From: Nigrospora sphaerica
Taxonomy: Eukaryota > Ascomycota > Sordariomycetes > Amphisphaeriales > Apiosporaceae
Reading direction: 5' to 3'
Length of the DNA stretch: 64,000 nucleotides
Assembly (NCBI GenBank): GCA_018287875.1
Contig: JAGVVL010000002.1
Coordinates: 8,742,001 to 8,806,000, forward strand
Made by a program: the position numbers and the translations under genes. Below are positions 1-11,931 of this stretch, in pieces (positions within the stretch are counted from its first letter, which is position 1; each line of letters starts with the position of its first letter). Under the pieces are notes generated by a model. That model was not told the origin of the DNA, ran no database searches, and saw only the letters and a program-made list of their open reading frames with translations.

Positions 1-202
1 ATTCTCCGCTTCAGGTTGACATTTCTGAGGTGGTCTGTCTATTCAAGGTACTGTGGCTTTATCTCAGAATAGGAGAAGAACCTATCTATGCAATAAGACA
101 GAGAACTGGAGGTTTTCATAGAACCTTCATAGACACATAAGATATGAAACAGATGGGGAAGGGCAGAAGCTACCTTCTGCTGCGGCAGGAAAATGTCTAT
201 TA
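1..202. other. Left flank, no gene recognised
   Basis: This moderately AT-rich stretch has no long open frame and nothing I recognise. It ends at the TA dinucleotide that forms the left target duplication of the element that follows. Confidence 0.4.
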
Positions 203-1061
203 AGCTCAAGTACCCCTTCGCGAGCCAGGGGTTTCGCGAGACACCGGTTTCACACCTAAATCGAAGAAAACGCTACTTTTAAATTTACTTATATAACAAT
301 TTTTTTATAAGAGAATATAAAATTAAAAGTTAAAATTAAAACATTTATTAATTAAATAAGAATATAATTAAGTTTTAATAATTATAAAAAATACTTAATA
401 TATATATATTTTAACGAAGTAAAATAACTTTGAATATTAAGTACTTTTCTTATATCTTTCTTAAAAAAAGTACCTTTTAAACTTATCTTATGTATTTCTT
501 TTATTATATAAGAAACTTATAAATAAAAATAAGAAAATAAGAAATATATAATATAAGATATTATTTTTTAAGTTTTTCTTTAAAATCTTTATTAATAAGT
601 AAAATTTAATAACTTATATATATAAACGTAATAAAGTTATACCTGTTTAATAAAAATCGTTAATATCTTTTAAAATAAAATAAATATAAAAATAATAGTT
701 TTAAATCTTAAAAATTATTAAGTTATATATCTTTTTTTAAATTTATTTTATTTTTAAACATAAATTTCTTCTTTTATTAATAACACTCTTTATAAGTACT
801 TTTCTTAATAAAATATAAGAAAAAGTACTTAAAACGCTTTCCCTTTTTAAAACAATATAAATAACTAGTAAAAGAAATTTTTAAATTTTTTAAAATAATT
901 TTAACGTAATTTTAAATTATCTTATATAAACTTTATTTTATTTTATTCTTTATTTTAATAAAAGTCGAGATATTTGAGTTTTGAAATGTAGCGTTCTCTT
1001 CGATTTTGGTGTGAAACCGGTGTCTCGCGAAACCCCTGGCTCGCGAAGGGGTGCTTAAGCT
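203..1061. mobile_element. Non-autonomous Fot1/pogo-like element (MITE), AT-rich core
   Basis: About 74 bp at the left end (203-276) is repeated in reverse complement at the right end (988-1061) with only a few mismatches. Both ends begin with AGCT followed by YAAGYACCCC. The element is bounded on each side by TA (201-202 and 1062-1063), as expected for Tc1/mariner-pogo integration. The ~710 bp between the repeats is extremely AT-rich, has no coding capacity, and contains small palindromic stretches around AAGTACTTTTCTTA. The family assignment (Fot1/pogo derivative) rests on the TA duplication and the style of the termini. Heavy RIP of a once-coding core is likely but cannot be shown from this single copy. 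Confidence 0.85.
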
Positions 1062-1063
1062 TA

Positions 1064-1554
1064 TGCAGATCAAGGGTTGAAGTTGAACCAGACAATCATA
1101 GACCCCATGTGGCCAAACAAGTCGTACGTATCGAACAAGGTGAGGAAGGTGGTAAATCCCTATACTGTTGATCTTTCTGGAAATACTGGTAAGGATTTTC
1201 AGCACTCTTTTCTTCCGATGTTAGAAAACCTCCACGGACTGCAGAAGCATAAAGGTATAGTAAATATCAAGTTGTTATGGTGTGACCCCTTTTTCAGATG
1301 TTTGCAGTAGAATGTAGAAACCCTGTAATGTATTAATATCATTAGCTCAACGAGGGGACTTGGTTTTTTGTCACAAGGGCGACGGCTTTTGCGGCCACCA
1401 CCCTGCCTAACGAATCTGATGATCATGCTCGGCCGGCTAGAATGCAAAGGCAAACCGGTCACATAGCTAAAATCAGAGGGATTCTATTATGTTAGACATA
1501 TCAAATTCTGCGTGAAACCGGCTGCTGCTTCCCCAAGGATTATTATTATTAAGA
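1064..1554. other. Intergenic or decayed sequence
   Basis: Only short open frames occur here, none recognisable. The stretch lies downstream of the NLR relic on the minus strand, so it may include decayed sequence from the end of that gene, but I see no ankyrin or WD repeat signature. Confidence 0.35.
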
Positions 1555-2490
1555 CCAAGATTACAATTCACCTCCAAAACCGTGGATCCATAAGATAAAC
1601 CCAGGCCGCGGAAGCCCACGACTGAAAGTCTCCTGTCAAGAAAATCATTGTCCTCAAAAGACCCCGGATTTGCTGTGCTCGGTCAGCTCTCTTGGCGTGG
1701 AAGGACAAGAACCTTACAGCATAATCCAAAAATGGATGGGTCGGTTCAGTATTCGAATAGTTTCCCCACGAGTCAGAACTCGCTTCCTCCAAAGACGTGT
1801 ATGAGAGGTAGTAAATGCAGGCACTCATAAGCTCCTGGTGGATACTGGATAACCAAAGCTCTGTCTCGATTCAAGGTACTCTTGCGTCGTATAGTGTACC
1901 AAGCGGACCATCCTAGCTCCCTCGTTAATTGACACTAGCCCAGCGCCGAGAGAGACGAGGTTACCGAGGTGCGGAATGTTTTGCGGGTCTAGTTCGGGAG
2001 TACCATACTTGGCAGCGAGGCCATGCTGCAGTTCGACTGTACAGAGTTCTCGCGTGGCGCAGGCAACTCACCCGAGAACTTGCGTTGCTCGCTTTGCTTG
2101 ACCTGGAAGTTGGCTTTGGATGCGACATGATGGCTTCGTAGGCACGACCATACGTTTCCCGGGGCGATGATGATGGGGCCACGATCTTTGCAAGTGCATT
2201 CCAAATGGCTTCCGGTGTATTCCTGCCTTTCAGCCCTTGAAGGTGGAGCCGCGCCAGAAGAAATCTTGTTCCGTCAGTCAAGGTCGACGGCGACCATCTC
2301 GAGGGCTTCGACGGCCTTCCCTGTGCCAGGGATCCCTGGACAAAAGAGAGTCTGGGTAGCATTCGCTAGCCAGTTCTACTACTGTTTCGAGTCGAGTAAT
2401 CATTCGCTAATGTCAGGCCGTCGTATCTGAAGATGGTGTGTTGTCGTGATCCTTCCGCTCTTGGAGACAGCCACTTTGGAATTTTGAGGT
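1555..2490 (-). pseudogene. NACHT/winged-helix part of an NLR, decayed
   Basis: Translating the minus strand across frames recovers pieces, in order, of a fungal STAND/NLR protein. They are a pre-NACHT segment (IPKWLSP, about 2465-2485), a Walker A block (TLFCPGIPGTGK, about 2320-2360), then directly a post-NACHT block (TRFLLARLHLQGL, about 2230-2270). Next come a winged-helix segment (CATRELCTVELQHGLA, about 2010-2060) and the conserved LVHYTTQEYLES stretch (about 1870-1900), followed by a weaker tail (CIYYLSYTSLEE to about 1570). Most of the NACHT domain between Walker A and TRFLLA is deleted. There are frame changes and stops, including a TGA where relatives have Trp before the VACATREL segment, which fits a G-to-A change. 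It follows the phosphorylase ORF on the same strand and is most simply the rest of one PNP-NACHT gene. Confidence 0.8.
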
Positions 2491-2555
2491 CCCTTTCAGT
2501 GGCCACCATTGCAAGTGTCCGGGCGACGTGGTGATGAAGTTCGTGTATTTGCAGA

Positions 2556-3692
2556 CTAATTGTTATTCAGCGTCAGCCCGAGAAATATCAACTGGCCGAA
2601 TAAGTCCTTGATCTTTGCTTCTCGCTTCACCTCCCCAGCTTCGACGTGGCTCAGGAGCTCCTTCGCATATGCCGCCGCCACGGCTGCGGCATGTTCCTCC
2701 CAGGCCTCGTTTTTGTGCGAGTCGGCGTAGTTAGAGATGCCTCGTATAACGATGCAAGGCAAGCTGTCCATCAAGCCCGCGGCCTCCATTTCGACGCAGA
2801 GGACGTCGTCTCCGAGGTCCCTCAACAGCTGGTCCCTAACTTCCGCGTTCTTGATGACCTGATTGCCAGACGCGACGACCCCGTAATGCACCCTCATCTC
2901 GCGAGACTTGCGTTTGATACTCTGGGAAGGGTCGCAACGGATGCAGCTTTCGCTGTCGTCCTGGCCATCGTCCATGCCGCTCTCACTGTCGTCTGTGTCA
3001 TGGGTCTTGCTTTGGTGAGGGTATGTCGCTTTGAACAAGACATCCACTAATCGCTGCGATTTCAGGTACTTTGGGGCCAACCGTGGGTATCTTTTGGTCA
3101 TCTCGGCTAGATATTGCGGCACCCTCGAGCCCTCAAGTTCATAAAGTGTCTCCAGCTTCGTGATTGCGGTCAGGAGCAAGTTGGGTGGGTTGTTGAGGGC
3201 GCCGGTTCGTTTGAAGCGACTGCCCTGCTCGTTCTTCCCCATGTCCCATTGCACCACTGCTGGGAGGGAGTCGGTGGGAACACTGACGACCACATCACCT
3301 AGTCGGACTTTGCGGGAGACGCCGCCACCAATGCCAACCATCAAGCCGAAGCGAATGGCTGGGAATGTGGTGATCATGTGTGCGGCAACCGTGGCAGCTG
3401 AGCTGTTACCAATCTTGCCTTGGGGCAAGCAGGCGATGACGATGTTGTGGCCAAAGATGGAACCTAAAGTGTAGGCGTTGGGGTCACTGGGCGGGATAGC
3501 CAGACCCGGATGTCTCTTGTCCAGCATGGCGGTCGCGGCGGTCTGCTCCTTGGGCAGTGCGCATACCCAGCCCACTGTGTAGTCGCCATGTTGGAAGGAT
3601 TCATCAGGCGCTCCGAGGCTGCGAGGGTCCATGGTTGTGTGGGAAAAGGCTTTGGTGGTTGACTTCATTGTGTAGGCGAGATATCTCAACAA
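2556..3692 (-). CDS. Nucleoside-phosphorylase domain protein (NLR head)
   Basis: An uninterrupted 378-residue frame encodes a PNP/UDP phosphorylase-family domain of the type fused to the N-terminus of fungal NLR proteins. Visible signatures are the opening block GWVCALPKEQTAA (about 42-54), the glycine-rich LMVGIGGGVSRKVRLGDVVV (about 117-136), the VEMEAAGLMD block (about 301-310) and the active-site region IRGISNYADSHKNEAWEEHAA (about 317-337). Methionine 21 (near 3632) is an alternative start with better alignment to the domain. In this family the domain is thought to sense nucleosides or act as an effector in incompatibility-type responses, which is family knowledge. The usual linker and NACHT domain should continue in frame, but this ORF ends after a short tail and the NACHT remnants lie just downstream in other frames. 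It is therefore either a stand-alone remnant or a truncated NLR. Confidence 0.8.
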   Translation of the reverse strand: MLRYLAYTMKSTTKAFSHTTMDPRSLGAPDESFQHGDYTVGWVCALPKEQTAATAMLDKRHPGLAIPPSDPNAYTLGSIFGHNIVIACLPQGKIGNSSAATVAAHMITTFPAIRFGLMVGIGGGVSRKVRLGDVVVSVPTDSLPAVVQWDMGKNEQGSRFKRTGALNNPPNLLLTAITKLETLYELEGSRVPQYLAEMTKRYPRLAPKYLKSQRLVDVLFKATYPHQSKTHDTDDSESGMDDGQDDSESCIRCDPSQSIKRKSREMRVHYGVVASGNQVIKNAEVRDQLLRDLGDDVLCVEMEAAGLMDSLPCIVIRGISNYADSHKNEAWEEHAAAVAAAYAKELLSHVEAGEVKREAKIKDLFGQLIFLGLTLNNN

Positions 3693-4183
3693 GTTTCAAG
3701 CGTCTATTAGATGGCTTTATAAGCGTGCAACCCAGTCCAGAAGTGACCCAGAGGAGGGGAAACGCTTCAAATATTAGTTTCCCTCGGGAAAGTATCGTTT
3801 CAGCATCGCGAGCCAAGGCTCGCCTGCATTAGCACTGCCGCCGAAGTGGTCCCCACGACAGTAATCAACTGTCCAATCAAGTAGCAATGGGAAACGCCAG
3901 GGTGGGTTATGTCCAAATCCGATAAACGTGAGTGATGGTTGGACGAGAGATGGCTCGCTGGTGGGCAAGGTCGATGGGCTGGGCAGTTCGACAACGTTGC
4001 ATAGCCCCAGATCTACAGTTGTGTTCATTCTTCTTACGCGGACAGGACCAATAAGGGGATATGGTAATCATGCATTGGATTGAGCGAGTATTCCTGATGG
4101 CGCAATCCTTGGAACGCTACGAAAAGTACCACCGTAAATACAGGTATGGTAACGACGGCACGAGCCGCGAAGCCATGCCCTCC
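3693..4183. other. Intergenic, nothing recognised
   Basis: This stretch lies between the phosphorylase 5' end and the 3' end of the CorA-like gene. It probably holds the promoter of the former and the 3' UTR of the latter. No specific element is identified. Confidence 0.4.
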
Positions 4184-5667
4184 CTACGTCGGCAACGAGC
4201 CGACGGCAAAGGAGGGCTCGCGGGGGCGGGCGGCGCGCGGCGGGGCCGGGGGGAAGGCGGCCTGCCAGTAGTAGCAGACGAGGGCGGAGACGATGGTGAG
4301 GGGCACGGCGAAGGCCCAGTAGAGCCAGAAGCGCGGCGAGACGGACCAGCCCTCGCCGCCCACGTCGTAGTTGAAGAAGGACATGCTGAAGACGGCGCAG
4401 ATGAAGGTGGGCGGCAGGAAGACGAGCGTCAGCAGCGAGACCGTCTTCATGGCGGCGCTGTCGGCGCGGGCGGCGCGCCCGAGCGCCACCGACGCCCGCG
4501 AGTCCAGCAGCGCCACGCCGTTGAAGGCCAGCTGGATCTCGTTCTGCAGCCGCGCCTGGTTCGCCTGCGCCCGGCACCGCTGGTTGTCGAGCAGCTGCTT
4601 GGGCGCCAGCAGCCGCTGCTGCACCGCCTGCCAGACGGCGTCGTGGCCGCCGCCGCCGGCGCTGTGCGACGCCGTCGCGAGCCGCTTCAGCTCCTTGTGC
4701 TGCGCCAGCACGGCCTCGAGCGTCTGCACCGTCACGTCGAGCGTCTCGGTGACGTGGATGGCGTGGCGGGCGAGGTCGTGCAGCCGGCGGAAGTCGGGGT
4801 CCCTTTCGGCCGGGCTCTGCTCCTTCTCGATGGCCCGCACGTGGTCCCGGATGGCCCAGACCGAGGTGTCGGCCTGCGCCGCCAGCTCGTCGGCCACGCG
4901 CACGTAGACCCAGAGCGGGTCGACGTGCTGGGCCGGGTCGGCGTCCCGCAGCGCCCGCGTCAGCCGCTCGACGACGGGCGGCGCCATGTCGAAGAGGACG
5001 ACGACGGTCCGGCCCAGGGACGGCACCCGGCGCGTGAAGACGTGGACCTTTTCCCAGTAGAAGACGTGGCGGGCGTCCTCCTGCTTCGTCTGGAAGCGCG
5101 CCCACGTGTCTGGCGGTTAAGAGAGGCCGGCGAAGGGTCAGTAAGGGTTCCCGTCTAGACGAGCTGGCGGGAACCTGGCTCGGGAAGGGCTCGGGAGGGC
5201 AGAGACGAGGACGCACCGATGGTGGGAAGACCGGCCGTGTCCTGCTGCTCCACGCAGCCGAAGTAGCCGTTGGCGTTCTTGTAGTAGCGGGACCACCACT
5301 CGGGCGGGATGCCAAAGGCGTCAGTAAGGGCTCTTTGGCATCGTTGGCACCGACGAGCGAGGTTAGCGCTGGCGGTGCTGGTCGAGGTCAGTCGGCGCTC
5401 CCATTCCGGGCGGTACGGGCGTGTTGACACGGACAAGATGCTGATGGCCGATTCGGCGCAACTTTGGGAGAGGGAGCCGGGGTCGCCGTGCAAGCGGCTC
5501 GAGTTTAGCTCGTAAGTGCGCCAGCTGCCTAGGCGGGTTGGTGTTCCTCGTTCCGCGTGAGCTTCCCCGTCATCTTTCGGGAACTTGTCGTCGGTGGGGG
5601 TTGCGTCTTCAATCCATTGCTGCACCGAGACTCTCTGGCACGGTTCCGGTCTATCCTTATCCAGCAT
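4184..5667 (-). CDS. CorA-like Mg2+ transporter-type membrane protein
   Basis: Two exons, 5217-5667 and 4184-5109, are joined by an intron at 5110-5216 (GTGCGT..CCAG). They give about 458 residues. The C-terminal part has the two-helix layout of CorA-superfamily proteins: a first hydrophobic helix (TVSLLTLVFLPPTFICAVF), a short loop with MSFFNYD where canonical CorA has GMN, and a second helix (FWLYWAFAVPLTIVSALVCY). The central part is helical and charged. Splicing restores the in-frame run TIDTWARFQTKQEDARHVFY, typical of the fungal CorA-like family. The missing GMN is common in these fungal relatives, so Mg2+ transport should not be assumed. Start 5667 is the first methionine of the open frame, and the N-terminal ~100 residues are weakly conserved in character. 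Confidence 0.78.
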
Positions 5668-8187
5668 CGAGGGCGAGCGCGGGTGTTGACGGCGGCAGTT
5701 CAGCAGACGTTTTTGGGGGCTTTGTTTGGGTGCATGGAGTATTTTGGTATACTAGTTGTTCGAAACCGGGCATGGGGGAAAGTGGGCGTCCTTGATCTAT
5801 CCCTGCTGATGATAGCACAGCCCGCATCTTCTGTCTGCCTTGACGCCCTTGGCACAGCCCCACGATGGCGAGCGCGTGATGCCCACCCTCACCGGGCCAG
5901 TTCGCCTAATGGTCATATCCACACCCGTACTAAAAATACTTGTATCAGAGACGCTTGTATTAAGATATACTTGTATTAGTGTCAGAGGTACCTGTACCGG
6001 GTATTGGCGCATATAGGTACGCGATGCACTTCATTCCCATCCTATAACCCACCCTGGCTCCCATAAAACCGCTGCATCTCAACACCTCGGGAAGGCCGCC
6101 GCCGCCGCCGCCACTCCTCTCATCGAATACTCAACGAGCGGCCCACTTCGCTCGGCGACAAAACAGACGGGGTCCACGTCGTCGCGCTCCAGGGCGGCCC
6201 GGATAATGAGATGCGGCGTGGACGCTCTCGTCGACTTGGCGGAGCAAGGACGTCGACAGCTCCTCAAAGTAGCTCCGTGAGTGGGTTAGGGTGAGGCTGT
6301 GCACCAACAACAGCCGGTAGATTCTATTCCGAGGCCGATAGGGAGCTGGAGGGAGGGGAAGGGCGCCGCCATATCGTTACGGGGGGCCGCGCGGCCGAGC
6401 CGGCGCCTGATCCTGTCCCTCGCATGCCCCGAACACAAGACCGCGTGCTCCTGTGCCGAACGAGTGGCAAAGGCCGAGGGAACGAAGGCCGACTGCCGCC
6501 GTGCAGCCCTTTCTCCAGGGGCCGCCGCCGCTGGTTGGGCTAGCGGCGGCGGTCCGACTCGTCTGCGTCGTCGCCGCTGTGCTCAGATCCCACCTCGCTG
6601 CCGGTCGGAGCTTTCCCGGGTAGTCCTAGAACGAAAGGTGAAGTTGAACGAACTTTGGTACGTACGAGGGTTCAGGAGCACCGGCAGAAATTGCCTTGGG
6701 CAATCCAGTGAGGTTCTGTACTTTCGAGACCGGCCTGGCCGAGGGTGATTGTCTCCAGTGCGTCGAGCGAAATCGTCACGTTGTTTGTTGAAGATAAGGA
6801 GAGTTAACAAGAGAACCGGTGATGAGAAAATCCAACGAGATTCGCTTGCTGTAGGAGCCGTCACTTTCATACTCAAAACCAGTGTCACTAGATTTCTCAT
6901 ACCATCTGCTCATGGCTCTGCAAGTGCCACCCATCCGCGACAGATTAAAGCGTGAAAGGGGGCCCGACAGCAAACAGGAGAATCAGATAGCTCAGCCTTA
7001 CGAAAAGTATAAACACACTTCTGTTCCACTTAATATCGGACCAGGAATTGATCGTAACCCCCCTCATCCTCTCCCTTGCACCACATTGAGTTAACAAACT
7101 TCAAGCGGCCAGGATCTATAGCTGACGCCCCAGGGCGGGGAGCTTGGCCTGTCCGCTAGCGGCCCGTCCCATGATCTGTCCGTCGCCATGACCCCTCCCT
7201 CCGCCTCCGACCTAAACGAGCCCGGGCTTGTCGATCCCCGCTGCCGCTATGATATTGAAGATAGTTATGTTGAAGGCAACGTCGGATTTCCCAGCATCTG
7301 GCATCTATAGCTCGGAGCCTTGCCGTTAAGGTATCTGATCACGGCCTTCTCTGGGGCTCTTAGGAACCACTGAAGCTAGGTAGGTACGTACTGACCTACA
7401 TGTAAGCAGCTACCGACCCCGCTAATGAACGACAAAGTTTAGTGAAGCCGTTGCGGGGTTGGCTGCCAAAAAAGCCAAACCAGGCGGAGCTGAAGCACCG
7501 CATGCGCCTGGTACCCTCGCGCGCGTCTATTATCCCCCTGGGCTTTCAGTTTCAGCATTGCCTTGCCGCCGACCGTGTGAGGCATCGCCGCAGCCGCCCG
7601 ACGCGATTCGCCCCCCCATAATCGAGACCGCGATCCCTCGAAGGGCGCTTAGGGGCAAATGGTACGGCTACGCGCCGGGGCCCCAGGCGCGTCGTCTCAG
7701 CGCCCGTAAATTCGGTTCAGTGGTAGACGTGTTCAGCGGAGGGGTGCCCCCAACCGTCCCTGCCTTGAGTCCTGCGGGATGTTGTCTCGTTCGGTGCAGC
7801 ACACAACACGCGTCGCCGTCGCATTCCATAACAATGTGGCCTACATCCAGCGGAGCAGAGTACACGTGCAAGTCGTCAGTCGGCCGACCGCAAGCTTGGT
7901 AGCGTAAGGCGATGTGGCGCGTCCTAGTCATGAGACCCCAGGCTTTGAAGATGTTAGAGGAAGAAGAGTCACCACCGAGATGGACTCATGTTTTACTCAT
8001 GTCAAATTGAATGGTATATATCGCTCATGGTATCTGTGAAAATCGAATCAAACAACGCTCCTTCCCGAGTTCGGGAGGAAGGGGATTTCCCTCTCCCATG
8101 CATATCCGGCTTTCCCTCCCGTCCCTACAGCCGCAGGATCCCCCGCCGCCCCAAAGAAAAGCGAGAGGGACGCACGCGGGGAAGGGT
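5668..8187. other. Long intergenic region, no supported gene
   Basis: This 2.5 kb stretch carries several short open frames on both strands in GC-rich sequence (for example 6299-6748 and 7459-7902), but none has a recognisable domain or coherent splice structure. It should contain the promoter of the CorA-like gene and the 3' region of the sugar transporter. Confidence 0.45.
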
Positions 8188-9846
8188 TCAGACGCGCTCG
8201 ACCTCGGCCGTCTCGGCGGCCTCCTCCTTCTTGTGGCGGACCTCCTCGACGCGGGCGTCAAAGGCGCCGCGCTCGACGGCGGCGCTGCGCCAGGCCGGCG
8301 CGTTGGTCTCGAAGATGCGGTCGATCTCCTCGAGGGTGCGGCCGGCCGTCTCGGGGTAGGACAGGAAGATCTGGACCGTCATGGCGGCGCAGAAGACGCC
8401 GAAGATGATGTAGGTGCGCCAGGTGATGTTGGTGAAGGCGGGCGCGACGAAGTAGGCGAGGGCGAAGTTGAAGATCCAGTTGGTCGCCGACGCGAGGCCG
8501 ACGCCCTTGGCCCGGTACTTGAGCGGGAAGACCTCGGAGCAGTAGATCCAGGCCGTCGGGGCCCACGTGAGCCCGTAGACACCGACGAAGATGTACGAGC
8601 ACGCGATGACGCCCTTGGCCGGCGCCCCGAGCACCTCAATGCGCAGGTTCGCGTTTCCGTCGATGGAGTCGACGGCGTGGCCGTACGTGGCCATGAGGCC
8701 GGCGATGGCAAAGTGCAGCGCCATGCAGGCGAAGGCGCCAGCGAGCAGGAGGGCGCGGCGCGGCAGCCGGTCGATGAAGGGCAGGATGCAGCCCGTCGTG
8801 ACGAGGAAGATGACGTACTGGATGGCCGACGAGTAGAGCGTCGTGTTGCTCGTCATGCCCGCCATCTTGAAGATGTAGACGATGTAGTACATGGCCACGT
8901 TGCCGCCGAGCAGCTGCTGCCACATCTGCACGCTCATGCCGCACAGCGAGCGCCGCCACATGTCGCGCCCGAACATGCCCCAGACGCTCACGTGCGCGGC
9001 CTCGGCGGCGACGCGCGCCGCCTCCTGCACCTCGGCGAACTCGGCGATGACGACGGCGTCGCTACGGTCGCCGCGCGCGTGCAGGAGCGCGAGCGTGTCG
9101 AGGCACTCGTCCCAGCGCTCCTTGGTCGCGAGCCAGCGCGGGCTTTCGGGGAAGAAGATGAGGGCGCAGAGCAGGACGAGGCCGGGCACCGCCTGCACGC
9201 CCCAGGCGAGCCGGAAGGCCTCGGGCCCAGAGAGACCCGTCACGCAGCCGTACGAGATGAGGTACATGATGAGGATGCCCCATTCGATGGCCCACTGCTG
9301 GATGCCGACGACGCGGCCGCGGATCCGGCCCGGCGCCAGCTCGGCCAGGTACACGCACACCTGCGAGCTCGTGACGCCGATGGCGAGCCCGCTCACGATG
9401 CGGCCGACGATGAGGTGCGCCACGTTCTGCGCCGAGCACTGCAGCGCCGCCCCCACCATCCACACCACCGACGCCACCATGAGCGCGCCGCGCCGCCCAT
9501 AGTGGTCCGCCAGCCACCCCGACGCCACCGCCCCCACGAACGAGCCCGCCGACATGGACGCCGTGATGCCGCCCTGCATGTTGGAGTCCGGGTGCCCAAA
9601 GTACCGCAGGTACTGCTGCGCGTCGATCCACGCCGACATGGACGAGATGTCGAACCCGAAGAGCGCGCCGCCGATGGTGCCGAACGCGGCGAGCACTAAG
9701 AATTGGCATTTACGTTAGTCCTGGCTTTCCATGAATGTGCCTGGCTGCCGGGCCCCCCGCGGCCGGTAGCCGAGAGGCCGGCTTTGGGGTGGAGGGGTTG
9801 GGTTAGGAGGGAGGGCCGTACCGTAGATGTTGCTGATCTTATACAT
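8188..9846 (-). CDS. MFS sugar transporter
   Basis: A tiny first exon (9822-9846, MYKISNIY) is joined through a GT..TAG intron (9696-9821) to the main exon 8188-9695, giving about 510 residues. The join recreates the usual start MYKISNIYVLAAFGTIGGAL. Sugar-porter signatures are clear: LADHYGRRGAL (D-x3-GRR loop motif), the GRIRGR motif after helix 4, PESPRWLATK before the central loop, YCSEVFPLKYRAKG, and PETAGRTLEEID at the end of helix 12. Twelve hydrophobic segments can be counted. It should import a hexose or related sugar by proton symport across the plasma membrane; the substrate cannot be read from sequence. A large GC-rich open frame on the opposite strand (8011-9699) is a codon-usage shadow of this gene. 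Confidence 0.93.
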
Positions 9847-11931
9847 GATGACCGAGTTCCGGAGGGCCGTCCGGGAGTAGTATCCTCAGGTATTCTTCTG
9901 TAGCCAACCCTGTTCTGGGCGGCTCGGTAGGGGCCTGACTTTAGGGGAAAGCACAGGAACAGGACTCAAACAGTGACGACTTGCTTGGGAGAGCCTGGAG
10001 AACCGACCACAACCCTTCAGGCGAGAGAAGGGGGGAAAGGGGACATGATGCCCGTTTTATCTCTTTTCCTTCCCCAGCTTCTCCATCTTTCTCCAGGACT
10101 GGGGATTGCTCCACACCCGCCTCTATCGCTATCTTTCCCCTCCTGTCCGTGTTGCCCATCTGCCCACCCTCTTTTTCCCCAGGGAAGGAGGGAGAGGGGC
10201 AAAAAGAGCCCCCCACGCCTGTGACTGGCGCGCCTGGCGACTTTCTCTGGAGTCTTTGCGCACTAGGTTAGCTTCGCGTTGGCTCGCGGGCCAGGGAACA
10301 CCAGAGCGAGAGAAGAAGAGACCCGGGCGGTGACCTCATCGCGCCCGCATTCCTAGTCACGACGGGCCGAAAGGGAGGACGCAACGGGGGGGCGGAAGGG
10401 CTCGCTTTGGGGATGGTGGCTCACCCCCTGCTTCCTGCCCATCCAGTTGCGGGAAGTAGGAGGGGGGGGACGAGTGGAGGTGCCAGATAACCCGCCTGTT
10501 CCCACGGGGAAAGAAACCTGGGATAGATGGGTCCGGAGAAACGAAGCGGGACAAGAGGGGGCAGAGTTGGCTAAGCTTCATGGTTTTCGTCCGGGGGGGT
10601 TGGCTAGCAAGCACCGTTCCCCACGGACGCCGGAAGGAGACAGGCATATCGTACGCCCGTGTGGGTAAGTATATAGTAGGCGGCAGGAAAAATTACAGCC
10701 GAAAGAGCGAGGACGATGCGGCCCTCGGACTGTGTGTCGTCGGCGGTGACGCAGGATGTTTGCCTTTCCCGCAGTCCATTCTCCCAGAGGCCAACTTCCA
10801 AGTCTCGCCTACCTGTTAGCACGTGAAAAATGAGGCTCTTTCCACTCCCCTGGAAGCCTCACGCACACTCCCGCGCCCAAGGAGCCCACCCACGCAGCCA
10901 GGGTGAATCCTGATGGGCTTGGCTTACGTATAGGCACCATCAGGCCACAATTGCCTCGTGCTTTTCACCACGGTTCCCCCCGTGAAAGCTAACCGAGGAA
11001 ACGTGGAGAATTTCCCCAACACCGGGCGTCTCCACCGCATGAGTGCGGAGATGGTATAAGCGCACCAATGACGGCTCGCATCTCGGCTTTGGGGGTGCCA
11101 CCAAAGACTTGCCGACCGGAGGTGGACGAAACGGCGAAGAGGGAGACGAGGCAGGCGGGAAATGGGTAAAAGGAGACAAGGCGGACACGAAATGGGCAAG
11201 AGGAGAGGTTGGGGCAGCGTTGCTTGTCCATGACGAAAGTATGGACGGTGACCGACTGCCTGGCAATGACCAAGTACATCGTGGGATGGGGATGGGAGGG
11301 ACCGACTTGGGGGGACGACCAAAGGCTCGCTAACTAGCTGTAGTAGTAGCACCTTGGCTCTTTCGTTCCCCCTCGCCCTTCTCCAAATTCCCACCCACAT
11401 GCCCAAGGTTGCTTCATGGGTCCCTCTGGCTCTCCCGACCTCGCTGACTTCCACTCAAGCTGACGATATATTCACAGCAAATCGACACGGTCCTTCTCCC
11501 ATCCGTCCAATTCCGATTCTACTACAAATACTGCTGTATATATGGGCGCCAAACGTCGTCGGATCATTCCGCTTGTGTGAAGAAACGCCTTTTTTGAGAT
11601 GCAGTCGCCCCATAGCCCCGAAGGTGAAACCCCGTGACGCCTGACCAGGCGTAATCGTCGTCCAGCCCCCCTTCCCTCATCGACTCCAACTCCTTGGCCT
11701 TTTCTTTTGAGCCGCATGCAAGTGTGTAGCGTCCCGCTGGTGCAGCTCGGCACTGCTGCCGCTAGGCGAGCGCTGCCTTCCTACAAGTACATGATACATT
11801 CGTGATTAGTGACCCGCCTCCTGCCTTCCCGGCTGTCGTCAAACCCGGCCATGGCGGGGAATTCCTATCGCCACGTGCAACGCCCCTCATCGCACCTACG
11901 GTTGGAGTCATCCTTGCAGCCCGTACGCTGA
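9847..11931. other. Intergenic region, no supported gene
   Basis: These 2.1 kb lie between the 5' end of the sugar transporter and the 3' end of the TM9 gene. The open frames here are low-complexity, mutually overlapping on both strands and lack domains. I see no RNA gene or transposon ends. Confidence 0.45.

Noticed and set aside
4061..5158. 365-codon plus-strand frame over the CorA-like gene
   Set aside because: It is an antisense shadow; the sense strand has transmembrane helices and a consistent intron.
6299..6748. 149-codon plus-strand frame
   Set aside because: It has no domain or splice partner and overlaps another frame of similar quality; treated as chance in GC-rich sequence.
8011..9699. 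562-codon plus-strand open frame
   Set aside because: It is the antisense shadow of the sugar transporter; composition is Asp/Arg/His/Gly-rich with no domain, as expected from GC-rich third positions.
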